Assembly (NCBI GenBank): GCA_947488175.1
Contig: CANKYO010000003.1
Span: 310,001-374,000, forward strand
DNA from: an uncultured Paracoccaceae bacterium
GTDB taxonomy: Bacteria > Pseudomonadota > Alphaproteobacteria > Rhodobacterales > Rhodobacteraceae
Reading direction: 5' to 3'
DNA: 64,000 bases
Position numbers and translations under genes: made by a program. Below, one piece after another: positions 8,595 through 16,951 of the stretch (position 1 is the stretch's first letter; every line of letters begins with the position of its first letter). The notes beneath the pieces are model-generated. The model was not told where the DNA came from. It ran no database searches and saw only the letters and a program-made list of their open reading frames with translations.

Positions 8595-11500
8595 CCGTGG
8601 AAATCCTTTTCATGCGTGCGTTCAATAATTCATTCGCCTGTAATAGGTCACGAGTAACCAAATTGTCCTTCACAGCCGTCAATGACTGCCTGAGCGTATC
8701 GGTCGTCTCGTCTGACATTCCCACTATTGTCTCTGATCTGGCAAGACTAATCGCGGCCCTCAATGCCAATGATGCAGCGCCTTGGCCTTTGGCAATACGC
8801 AGAGCGTCCAGAAAACACTGCCGTGCCCGTTGACGGTCTTCATCCGACCCCAGCAGCAGTAACTCGCCCTTGACCCGCTGCGCCTCGGGGGCATAGCAGG
8901 GCTGGCTTGCGATCAATCTGTCGATCCCATCCAGCCCTTCGTCAATCTGTCTGGTGCGCAGGCAGACCTTGGACAACAGCAGTTTTGAAAATCCCTGATC
9001 CCACTTGTTGGCCATCAGGGCCGCGCCTTCATCATGCTGGCCGTTTTCAACCAGTGCCCAGCCCTTCAGGTTCTGCGCCCATTCGACAAAGAACGGATAA
9101 TCCTGCTTCTTGGCGAGGCTGATGATCTCATCGGCCCTGCGGATCAGGTCATCGGGCATGGAGACAAAGTGCAGCAACGCACCCGTCATCGACAGCGCGT
9201 AGATCAGCGAATGCTGATAGGCCAGTTCCCGGGCCATTGTGATTGAGCGGTCTGCATAACCAAGGGCCGCCTTTGCATCGCCGACGAACCAACGGTTCAA
9301 TGCCAGGTAAGACATGCTTTCCACGCCCGGATCTTCGCCGGTGCTGAGCGCCAGAGACTGGAAGCGGACGGGATCATAAATCTCGACAGATTTTTCCAGA
9401 TACTTGCCTGCACTTTCATGCTGTCCGCGCAGAACTGCGGTCACACCGCAAAGGTTATAGGCCACAAGGCAGGACACATCATCGCCGTTTTTGTTGGCGT
9501 ATTTCAGACACATGTCTGCCAGCGACTGCGCATAGTCATAATCGGACCCGACCTGCGCGGAATTCCACATCCCATAGATGATTTCGTGGAAATATGATGG
9601 ATCATCGAATGCTTCTGAAAGCGCCCAGGCCCGCTGGTAGGCGTCTACCGTTTCGGACGCGGTGTAACCTTTCACACTGGTCAGGGCGGCCCCGTAGGCC
9701 GTCAGCAAAGACATCTTGCGACGGATGCGAGCCGGTTCGTCGGGTTGTGTGTCAAGGATATCGATCGCCCGCTTGAGATGTGCGGTTGCTTCCTTGGTGG
9801 CCGAATGCTCCATCGCAAAACGGCCGGCCTTTTCCCAATAGGTGGCCGCGTTTTCAGCGTCGCCAGCCCGGTCGTAGTGCTGTGCCAGAATTTCGGGCGC
9901 CTGTTCGACCACGTTGGGAAATGCACTTTGCAAACTGGCGGCGATTTTGCCGTGTAATGCCTTGCGGTCGCTGCGCGTCATGCTTTCGTAGACGGCATCC
10001 TGCACCAGCGCATGCTTGAAGATATAGCTCGCCTCTGACCGGCGCCTGTGCTGAAAGACAAGGCCGGCCTCGATCAGGATGGTACATCTGCGTTGGGCCT
10101 CTTGCTGTCCAATCTTCAGGACATCGGCCAGAAGGGCGCCGGAAAACTCCCGACCGATGGTCGCAGCACAACCAACCGTGTTCCGCATTTCGGGAAAGCT
10201 GTCCAAACGCGACATCAGGGAATCATACAAGCTCGCCGGGATGGACATCTGTCCGAACGTGTCCGCCGGGTCGGCATTGTCGTCGGTACTGACATTGGCG
10301 CAGACGGTTTTCGTGATTTCCTCGAGGAACAACGGAATACCGTCGGACTTTTCGAGGATCTGATCGACAAGCATGTCGGCCAACGGCACCTGAGGAGAGA
10401 TATTGCGGATGATTTCACTGGCCTGTGACCGGGTCAGACGGCTGAGTTGCAGGCTGGTGACGTTGGGCAGTTTTTTGAAAGGCATTGCCTGATCATCCCG
10501 GGTGGTGACGATCAGCAATGCGCTGCGGGACTGGACCTGCACCGACAGGGCCTCAAGCAGTTCGAGCGATGTGGGATCGGCCCAATGGGCGTCTTCAAAG
10601 ATGATCACAGTCGGGCGAATGTCAGCCGCGTGCAGTAAAAGCTTTGCAATGCTTTTGAAGGTTTCCTTTTTCTGCCGCTCTGACGACATGGTGGGCAGGC
10701 GTTCGATTTCACCCGGGATCGACAGAAGGTCGGCGAACAGCAAATGATCCTGCTCATCAGAGATGTTGCGCGTCAGAAGAAAGCTGTTCAGCTTCTTTGA
10801 CTTTTCGGTCGGCGGATCGTTATCGGCGATGGAGGCGCGGGTCAGAACATAGTCGACGATCGGGTGCAGCGAACTGTTGGAATAGTACGACGAACAGTTC
10901 AGTCGGATGCGGATGGTTCCAAACCCGTTCACCTTCTCGAACAGGGTGTCAGCGGTGCGCGATTTGCCAATGCCAGCCTCACCAGACAGGATCACGACCT
11001 GTCCTTCGCCCTGCTGCGATGCATGCCAGCGATCTTCCAGCAGCCCGATCTCGTGCATCCGCCCGACGACCGGCAAATGCAGGCTGTCAACATAGCTGGC
11101 GAGCACCTCATCACTGCGGACCCGGCGGATCACCTCGAAGATGCTGACCTTGCCTTCAACCCCTTTGATTTCCACATCGGCGCGTTCGGCAAAGTGAAAG
11201 CGGTGCCGGGCGAGCGATGCTGTTGTTGCGCTGACCAGGACGGAGTTTGCGCTGGCAAGCGCCTGCAGGCGGGCGGCGAAATTGGGCGTATAGCCCAGAA
11301 CGTCTACTTCTTTCAGGGCGCCGGTGGTGGTTTTGTTAACCAGCACCTTGCCGGTGGCGATGCCGACCCGGATGGCAAGGCTCTGGTTGATTGAGCGTGC
11401 CTTTGACTGCTGCAGTTGCTCCATCGCGGCAACGATATCAAGGCCGGCAAGAATGGCGCGTTCCGCGTCGTCCTCATGGGCCTGCGGATGGCCGAAATAA

Positions 11501-11910
11501 GCCATCAAACCATCACCAAGGTGTTGTGCGACAAAGCCATCGTAACGCTCGATCGCTGCAGTCCAAAGCGCGCGGCACTCATTCAAGGCATCGCTCAGAT
11601 CCTCAGGATTATGTCGTCTGGACAGGGCGGTCCAACCGACGAGATCGCAAAACAGCACGGTGATCTGACGATGTTCAGCGGTCATTGTTGCTATGTCGGT
11701 GGCAGTTGTGTTGCCGGTGCCGACGCCTGCCGGAGGACGCATTTTCAGCAATCGGCGCAAACGACGCCGGTCGCCCAGCGGCAGACCCAGTTCAATTAGG
11801 TCCGCCTCGCTCAACTCTCCGACCACATCCATCTCAATGGCGGCGGCGCGAAACGTCTCGGCGTATTTTTCCAGATTGGCCTCACTGAGCCATTTTGCGA
11901 TTTCCGACAT
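8587..11910 (-). CDS. SAM-domain / class III nucleotide cyclase / AAA ATPase / TPR signalling protein
   Basis: The 1107-residue protein has four parts. Residues 1-60 look like a SAM protein-interaction domain (WLSEANLEKYAETF...LGDRRRLRR). Residues about 80-260 are a class III adenylate/guanylate cyclase domain with metal-binding Asp89 (FCDLVGWTALS) and Asp133 (GDGLMAYFG) and the N210-x-x-x-R214 pair. The position before GDG that is often Lys is Gln129. Residues about 280-600 are an ATPase with Walker A (GEAGIGKS, 310-317) and Walker B (VIIFEDAHWAD). The remainder is helical TPR-like repeats. The family is known as large cytoplasmic cyclases with an STAND-type ATPase module, but the signal sensed is not known. 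It is followed by the overlapping JmjC-like gene. Confidence 0.88.
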   Translation of the reverse strand: MSEIAKWLSEANLEKYAETFRAAAIEMDVVGELSEADLIELGLPLGDRRRLRRLLKMRPPAGVGTGNTTATDIATMTAEHRQITVLFCDLVGWTALSRRHNPEDLSDALNECRALWTAAIERYDGFVAQHLGDGLMAYFGHPQAHEDDAERAILAGLDIVAAMEQLQQSKARSINQSLAIRVGIATGKVLVNKTTTGALKEVDVLGYTPNFAARLQALASANSVLVSATTASLARHRFHFAERADVEIKGVEGKVSIFEVIRRVRSDEVLASYVDSLHLPVVGRMHEIGLLEDRWHASQQGEGQVVILSGEAGIGKSRTADTLFEKVNGFGTIRIRLNCSSYYSNSSLHPIVDYVLTRASIADNDPPTEKSKKLNSFLLTRNISDEQDHLLFADLLSIPGEIERLPTMSSERQKKETFKSIAKLLLHAADIRPTVIIFEDAHWADPTSLELLEALSVQVQSRSALLIVTTRDDQAMPFKKLPNVTSLQLSRLTRSQASEIIRNISPQVPLADMLVDQILEKSDGIPLFLEEITKTVCANVSTDDNADPADTFGQMSIPASLYDSLMSRLDSFPEMRNTVGCAATIGREFSGALLADVLKIGQQEAQRRCTILIEAGLVFQHRRRSEASYIFKHALVQDAVYESMTRSDRKALHGKIAASLQSAFPNVVEQAPEILAQHYDRAGDAENAATYWEKAGRFAMEHSATKEATAHLKRAIDILDTQPDEPARIRRKMSLLTAYGAALTSVKGYTASETVDAYQRAWALSEAFDDPSYFHEIIYGMWNSAQVGSDYDYAQSLADMCLKYANKNGDDVSCLVAYNLCGVTAVLRGQHESAGKYLEKSVEIYDPVRFQSLALSTGEDPGVESMSYLALNRWFVGDAKAALGYADRSITMARELAYQHSLIYALSMTGALLHFVSMPDDLIRRADEIISLAKKQDYPFFVEWAQNLKGWALVENGQHDEGAALMANKWDQGFSKLLLSKVCLRTRQIDEGLDGIDRLIASQPCYAPEAQRVKGELLLLGSDEDRQRARQCFLDALRIAKGQGAASLALRAAISLARSETIVGMSDETTDTLRQSLTAVKDNLVTRDLLQANELLNARMKRISTDA

Positions 11911-12464
11911 TTATCGTTTTTTGAGGCTCTCTTGATCCGAACTCCGGCTCAAGCGAGCCACCCCTGACCCCCTGCAAAACAGCTGACTTATTCTTGCTGC
12001 CACGTTCGCGGATCACCTGACGGCGTCCCGCGATTAAAACAGCAATCCGCCAGATATGAATCCAGCAGCCACTGATCCGATTAAGCGCCGTCCGGCCTTG
12101 TTTGACAAGTCAGCTTCTCCTTACCTTTCAATAAGACGGAGCCGTTAGGTTGATGAGTTCGGTGTGATGGAAATCTTGTATGGGGGCATCAATGAATAAG
12201 GAGTACGGTGGGGATACCTTTGGTCATCGCACCCGTTCCGCGATTTTTGATCACCGCAAGGATTTGACAGCCGTGCGGGCATTTGATGATTAACTTCTAT
12301 TCTTGAATTGATCGTAAACATCAATGTGCACAATTTCACTCGGACAAGACTATGTCCGCTCCAATCCGTTGCGCAGTGTAATGCAGAGCATCATTCTGAT
12401 TAGCTGGTGACTTGCAAGGTTGGCGTTTTTGAACAGTATGGCATTGAATGAAAGGAATGCAGCC
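11911..12464. other. Intergenic region between the divergent cyclase and PcaB-like genes
   Basis: This stretch of about 550 bases holds no convincing large gene. It must contain both promoters. A TTGAT-N7-ATCAA inverted repeat lies at 12308-12324. A possible 33-codon reading frame (12192-12293, starting MNKEYGG, with GGGGG six bases upstream) overlaps the end of a ten-codon frame (MEILYGGINE) and is AT-rich. It is noted only as a weak small-gene candidate. Confidence 0.4.
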
Positions 12465-13520
12465 GTGGCTGACGTTTTTACACACCCATGGCTTGGCGGC
12501 CTTTTTGGCGATGCTGCGACCAGCGCGGCGCTGGCGGCGCCGCAGCAATTGCAGAACATGTTGCGGGTTGAACGGGCCTATACTGCCGCTTTGCATGCCA
12601 CTGGTCAGATCTCGGCAGAGGCCGCGGCGGTGGTGGATGAGCTGCTTGCCAATCCAAATCTCGATATGGACATGCTGCGGCAGGGCACTGGGCAGGACGG
12701 TATCGTGGTGCCTGCATTGATCCGCCAACTCAAGGCGCAACTGCCAGAGGAATTCCATGATGCGCTTCATACCGGGCTGACGTCGCAGGACGTGATCGAC
12801 ACCGCGTTTGCGCTGAGTATCAAGGCGATCGTCGAGGATTTTCTGGGCAGGTTGCACCGATTGGTCAGTGATCTGCAGCAAATCGGTCAGACCCACGGTG
12901 ACCGCATTTTGATGGGGCGCACCCGGATGCAGGCCGCTCTGCCCGTCAGTGTCGCCGATAGGCTGGATATATGGCGCATGCCGCTCGCGGCCCATGTGGA
13001 TCGTTTGACGACGTCACGCCGACAGATCGAAATCCTGTCCATGGGTGGACCTGTCGGCACGCGCGACAGCGATGACGTCGCCCGGCATATGGCTGCCGCG
13101 TTGCAGCTGGAACTGCCGGGAAAGGCCCCCCATGCCATGCGCGCGCATGTTGCCGATTTCGCCAATGTCCTTTCACTGATCACCGGATCGCTTGGCAAGA
13201 TGGGGCAAGATATCGCTTTGATGGCGCAGCAGGGTATTGATGACATTCAGTTGTCCTCCGGTGGCCAATCATCGGCGATGGTACACAAGAACAACCCTAT
13301 TCACGCCGAGCTTTTGATAACCTTGGCACGCTTCAACGCAACGCAACTATCCGGGATGCATCAGGCGATGGTGCATGAACAGGAACGGTCTGGCGCGGCG
13401 TGGACCCTCGAATGGATGCTTCTGCCACAGATGCTGCAGGCCACCGGGGCCGCGCTGAACAGCGCTAACGCCCTGTTGGGCGGTATTGAGCGTTTGGGCC
13501 ATACATCTGACGGAAATTAA
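12465..13520 (+). CDS. pcaB: 3-carboxy-cis,cis-muconate cycloisomerase (PcaB-like), fumarate lyase superfamily
   Basis: The protein has 351 residues from a GTG at 12465, which sits nine bases after AAAGGA and gives VADVFTHPWLGGLFGD, a normal PcaB start; earlier ATGs have no site. The superfamily signature GGQSSAMVHKNNPIHAE is clear near residue 270, and TGLTSQDVIDT matches the second conserved region. PcaB converts 3-carboxymuconate to 4-carboxymuconolactone in the protocatechuate branch of the beta-ketoadipate pathway. No other pca genes are near, so the annotation rests on sequence alone. A relative of the adenylosuccinate lyase group is the alternative. Confidence 0.8.
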   Translation: MADVFTHPWLGGLFGDAATSAALAAPQQLQNMLRVERAYTAALHATGQISAEAAAVVDELLANPNLDMDMLRQGTGQDGIVVPALIRQLKAQLPEEFHDALHTGLTSQDVIDTAFALSIKAIVEDFLGRLHRLVSDLQQIGQTHGDRILMGRTRMQAALPVSVADRLDIWRMPLAAHVDRLTTSRRQIEILSMGGPVGTRDSDDVARHMAAALQLELPGKAPHAMRAHVADFANVLSLITGSLGKMGQDIALMAQQGIDDIQLSSGGQSSAMVHKNNPIHAELLITLARFNATQLSGMHQAMVHEQERSGAAWTLEWMLLPQMLQATGAALNSANALLGGIERLGHTSDGN

Positions 13521-13564
13521 CCTTTCTAAGGCAAAGTTAACGAATATTTCACCAATCTGGATTG

Positions 13565-13580
13565 GGTTATGCCCATAACC
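13565..13580. promoter_or_regulatory. Palindrome before the polysaccharide export gene
   Basis: Perfect seven-base arms GGTTATG and CATAACC with a two-base centre end 17 bases before the preferred TTG start of the Wza-like gene. A symmetric site over the leader, on top of the likely transcription start, would suit repression. The site supports the start downstream rather than at 13562. Confidence 0.35.
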
Positions 13581-13597
13581 GGAATAGGGATTTCGTC

Positions 13598-14932
13598 TTG
13601 CGCCTTTTATCACTCATCCTTGCCATGGCCCTGTCGGGCGGGTGCGGCGCGGTATATCAAAGCCCGCAAGTGACCGCCGGATCGCGGGTTGAGGTTGTCG
13701 ATATCACGGAAGAGGTCGTCGCCAAGGCCAACAGTTCGATCTATCGGCCCCGCGCCCTGCCATCCGTTTTCGATGTCACAGCAGGTACCGGGACAGCCCC
13801 CCGCGGCAGTGGGCCAGCGCCAGAGGGCGCCTTGCCACTTCCCGCAGCAAAGCCAAGTTTCCCCACCCGTATCCCCGAAGACGTGGACCCGGGTCCTTAC
13901 CTGATCGGCGTCAGCGACGTTCTGCAACTGACCATGCTCGCGGCAGGGTCGGCCAATGACGACGTGTCAGGTCGTTTTGCTGCTCAAAGCGCTGGCCAAG
14001 GCTACGCGGTGCAGGATGACGGGGCGATCAACATCCCCACTGTCGGGCGTGTTCAATTGGCTGGCATGACCCTGCAGCAGGCCGAGGCGCTGCTGTTCCA
14101 GCGCTTTGCGGAAAGCCAGGTTGACCCTGTCTTCGGGCTCGAGATTTCTGCGTTCAACGCGCGCAAGGTGTCCGTTGGTGGCGCTGTGGCTGAACCGGCC
14201 GTCATCCCCGTCACCCTTACGCCGCTTTACCTCAACGAAGCCGTCGCGCGGGCGGGGGGCATGGCCCTGTCCGGCCAGCAGGACGGCGTGATGCGGCTAT
14301 ACCGTGATGGCACGCTCTATCAGATCCCGTTGGGCCAGTACCGCGCCCGGGCTGACCTGCAACGGTTGCGACTGAAGGATGGTGACAGCCTTCATATCGA
14401 TGCGGACACCGATCTGACTCGGGCGCAAGCCTATTTCGAACAGCAGATCGCATTGGCGCAGCTTCGGGCAGAGGCCCGCGAAACCGCTCTGCTGGAACTT
14501 TCGACAGAGGTCGCCCTGCGCCGCAACGAACTGAATGAGGCGCGAGAGACATTTCGCACCCGCGCCGATCTTGGGGCCATAGCGCGCGATTACGTCTATC
14601 TGATGGGAGAGGTCGCAACGCAATCCCGCTATCCGCTCCCGTTTGAACAGCAGGCCAGCCTTGCCGATGCGTTGGTTGGTGCAGGCGACGGGGTGCCGAT
14701 TATCACAGGTGACGTTTCGCAGATCTATGTGCTGCGCAGGCATGCAGGTGGCGTGACCGCGTGGCGTCTGGACGGGCGCAATGCAGCCAACTTCACGCTC
14801 GCCCCCCGGTTTGAAATGCGCCCCGATGACATCATCTTTGTCGCCGAACAGCCCATCACACGGTGGAGCCGGGTGCTGAGCCAATTGACATCGGGGTCTG
14901 CAAATACCAGCTTCACGCGGTCGCTTGACTGA
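13598..14932 (+). CDS. Polysaccharide export outer-membrane lipoprotein (Wza/KpsD-like)
   Basis: The protein has 444 residues from a TTG at 13598, preceded by AGGGA; the reading from 13562 has no site and would begin inside a palindrome. The start LRLLSLILAMALSGGCG is a lipoprotein signal with a lipobox cysteine. A Poly_export domain follows (DPGPYLIGVSDVLQLTML ... AVQDDGAINIPTVGRVQLAG). Two SLBB-like regions come next, and a helical segment around residues 280-340. Such proteins form the outer-membrane channel for capsule or exopolysaccharide. No Wzc-like kinase, polymerase or glycosyltransferase lies nearby. The gene ends exactly where the convergent pbpC begins, with no spacer. Confidence 0.85.
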   Translation: MRLLSLILAMALSGGCGAVYQSPQVTAGSRVEVVDITEEVVAKANSSIYRPRALPSVFDVTAGTGTAPRGSGPAPEGALPLPAAKPSFPTRIPEDVDPGPYLIGVSDVLQLTMLAAGSANDDVSGRFAAQSAGQGYAVQDDGAINIPTVGRVQLAGMTLQQAEALLFQRFAESQVDPVFGLEISAFNARKVSVGGAVAEPAVIPVTLTPLYLNEAVARAGGMALSGQQDGVMRLYRDGTLYQIPLGQYRARADLQRLRLKDGDSLHIDADTDLTRAQAYFEQQIALAQLRAEARETALLELSTEVALRRNELNEARETFRTRADLGAIARDYVYLMGEVATQSRYPLPFEQQASLADALVGAGDGVPIITGDVSQIYVLRRHAGGVTAWRLDGRNAANFTLAPRFEMRPDDIIFVAEQPITRWSRVLSQLTSGSANTSFTRSLD

Positions 14933-16951
14933 TTAGCGCAGCGTCACCTGCGCCCGGGCCGACTGCCCATCGGCATCAATCACCGTCAGTGACGAAAAAC
15001 CGATGCCGGGGGCGTCGATATCAACCTGAGTGCGGTGCGTGCGCGCCACTGGTTGTCCGTTCGCCAGCCAGACATAGGGCGCGCGGCCATCGCGCACTTT
15101 CAACGTCAAAAGCCCGCCTTCCAGCACCGCGCCATTCGGCGGAAAGGCGATGCGGGGTGCATTGGTTGCCACCTCTGCCGCCCCGAACTGCTGCAAATGC
15201 CGGGGCAACTGCGCGGTGGGCAGCAACAGCGTTTCGTGCGGTGGCGGGCTGATCGGGTCGATCTGCGGTTTCAGGCGGGCAAAGGCCGCGAACATGACCG
15301 GCGCCGCGAGATCACCACCAAAGGCGCCGGGAACCGGCGTGCCGTCTGGTCGCCCCATCCAGACACCAACCACATGCCGCCCGTCAAAGCCGACGGCCCA
15401 GGCATCGCGGTGGCCATAGGACGTGCCGGTTTTGAAGGCGATCCCTGTCCCCTGCACATTCGGTGGGCGAGGCGCATCCAGCAGGATATCGGCGATCTGC
15501 CAGGCGGCAGACAGGTTCATCACCGTATGCGGCACGAACCCCGGCGTCGCCTCGTCATGCCAGCGCAGGTCCACCGCCGCGCCCTCATTCCCAATGGCTG
15601 CATAAAGACGAACGAGATCCTCCAACGTTAAGCCAACGCCGCCAAGTGCGACCGCCAGCCCAGGCGCACCGCCCGGCACGTGTGGTTCCGCCCCGGCCCG
15701 GCGCAATCCGGCCAACAGATGGTGCGGCCCCAACTCTTGCGTGACGGCAACCGCGGGGATGTTCAGCGAATGTTGCAGGGCGGTCCGCACCCGCAACTCC
15801 CCGCGATACAGCCCGTCGAAATTCTGTGGTGCATAGCCGTCGAAGTCCGTTGGGCGGTCGCTGATCATGGTCTCGGGGTGGATCAGGCCGCGATCAAATC
15901 CCAGACCGTAGATCAGCGGCTTTAATGTCGACCCGGGCGAGCGGACGGCTTGCGTCAAATCAATAAACCCACCTCCAGCATCGGCACTATAGGCGGCAGA
16001 ACCCACACTTGCCAGAATATGCCCGGTCTGATGATCAGCGGCGATCATTGCGATCTGGACCCCATCAGATCGGCCCGTCACCGCATCACGGGCCAACCGT
16101 TCCAGCGCGCCTTGCAAAGGCAGGCTCAACGTCAGGTCATGCTGATGGCGTTCCGGCTGCGCTGTCGTCACCCGATCCGCCAGATGTGGCGCAAAGGCGG
16201 GGAGAAGGTGCCGGGTCGGCCGCACAGGATCGCGCATAGCGGCTGTTACCGTGGCATCATCGAGGACCCCGTTGATTTGCAGCCTTCGCAAAACCTTGTC
16301 TCTCGCCGCCGTCGCCGCCTCTGGCGCCCGGTCCGGCCTGCGCGTTTCGGGTGATTGTGGCAGCGCGACCAGAAGCGCCGCCTGAGCTGGCGTCAATCTG
16401 CGCGGCGGTCTGTCAAAATACGCGTAAGATGCGGCGCGCACCCCCTCAATATTGCCGCCAAAGGGTGCGCGGTTCAGGTAGAGCGCAAGTATCTCATCCT
16501 TGCTCAGGTGGCGTTCGAGTGCCAGCGCGACCCTGATCTGGCGTAGTTTGCCGGACCATCGACCTGTGCTGCCATCTTCCAGAAGGCGGGCAACCTGCAT
16601 TGTCAGGGTCGATCCGCCCGACAACACCTCGCCATGCCAAACGGCCTGACCAGCGGCGCGGATCATAGCTCGCAGATCAACCCCATTATGGTACCCAAAC
16701 CGCTTATCTTCATAGCGGATGAGCATGCGCAGATAGGTGGGGTCAACGTCACTGACAGTGACGGGTAAACGCCAGCGCCCATCGGCGACCGTATAGGCAC
16801 GCAGCAGATGCCCGTCGCGATCACGCAACTCGGTACTGATAGCCACCTGCAACGGCGGCAGAACGGTTGCGTCAACCCATCGGTCCACCCCATCGCGGGC
16901 CACAGCACCGGCCCACAGGGCCAGCGCAAGGGTGAAGACCCAGCGTGTCAC
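14933..16951 (-). CDS. pbpC: Penicillin-binding protein 1C
   Basis: The 672-residue bifunctional peptidoglycan synthase has one N-terminal membrane anchor. The glycosyltransferase domain shows the catalytic Glu81 motif (RYEDKRFGYHNG), GGSTLTMQVARLL, and RQIRVALALERHLSKDEIL. The transpeptidase domain has SPGSTLKPLIY (active Ser, S-x-x-K), SLN and KTGTSYG. A beta-rich C-terminal domain typical of PBP1C follows. The start overlaps the A2M stop as ATGA. PBP1C next to alpha-2-macroglobulin is a well-known arrangement, taken to mean cell-wall repair coupled to protease trapping. Confidence 0.95.
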   Translation of the reverse strand: MTRWVFTLALALWAGAVARDGVDRWVDATVLPPLQVAISTELRDRDGHLLRAYTVADGRWRLPVTVSDVDPTYLRMLIRYEDKRFGYHNGVDLRAMIRAAGQAVWHGEVLSGGSTLTMQVARLLEDGSTGRWSGKLRQIRVALALERHLSKDEILALYLNRAPFGGNIEGVRAASYAYFDRPPRRLTPAQAALLVALPQSPETRRPDRAPEAATAARDKVLRRLQINGVLDDATVTAAMRDPVRPTRHLLPAFAPHLADRVTTAQPERHQHDLTLSLPLQGALERLARDAVTGRSDGVQIAMIAADHQTGHILASVGSAAYSADAGGGFIDLTQAVRSPGSTLKPLIYGLGFDRGLIHPETMISDRPTDFDGYAPQNFDGLYRGELRVRTALQHSLNIPAVAVTQELGPHHLLAGLRRAGAEPHVPGGAPGLAVALGGVGLTLEDLVRLYAAIGNEGAAVDLRWHDEATPGFVPHTVMNLSAAWQIADILLDAPRPPNVQGTGIAFKTGTSYGHRDAWAVGFDGRHVVGVWMGRPDGTPVPGAFGGDLAAPVMFAAFARLKPQIDPISPPPHETLLLPTAQLPRHLQQFGAAEVATNAPRIAFPPNGAVLEGGLLTLKVRDGRAPYVWLANGQPVARTHRTQVDIDAPGIGFSSLTVIDADGQSARAQVTLR

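Noticed and set aside
12308..12324. FNR-type site before pcaB
   Set aside because: TTGAT and ATCAA are seven bases apart, whereas FNR sites have four. It is kept only as an inverted repeat.
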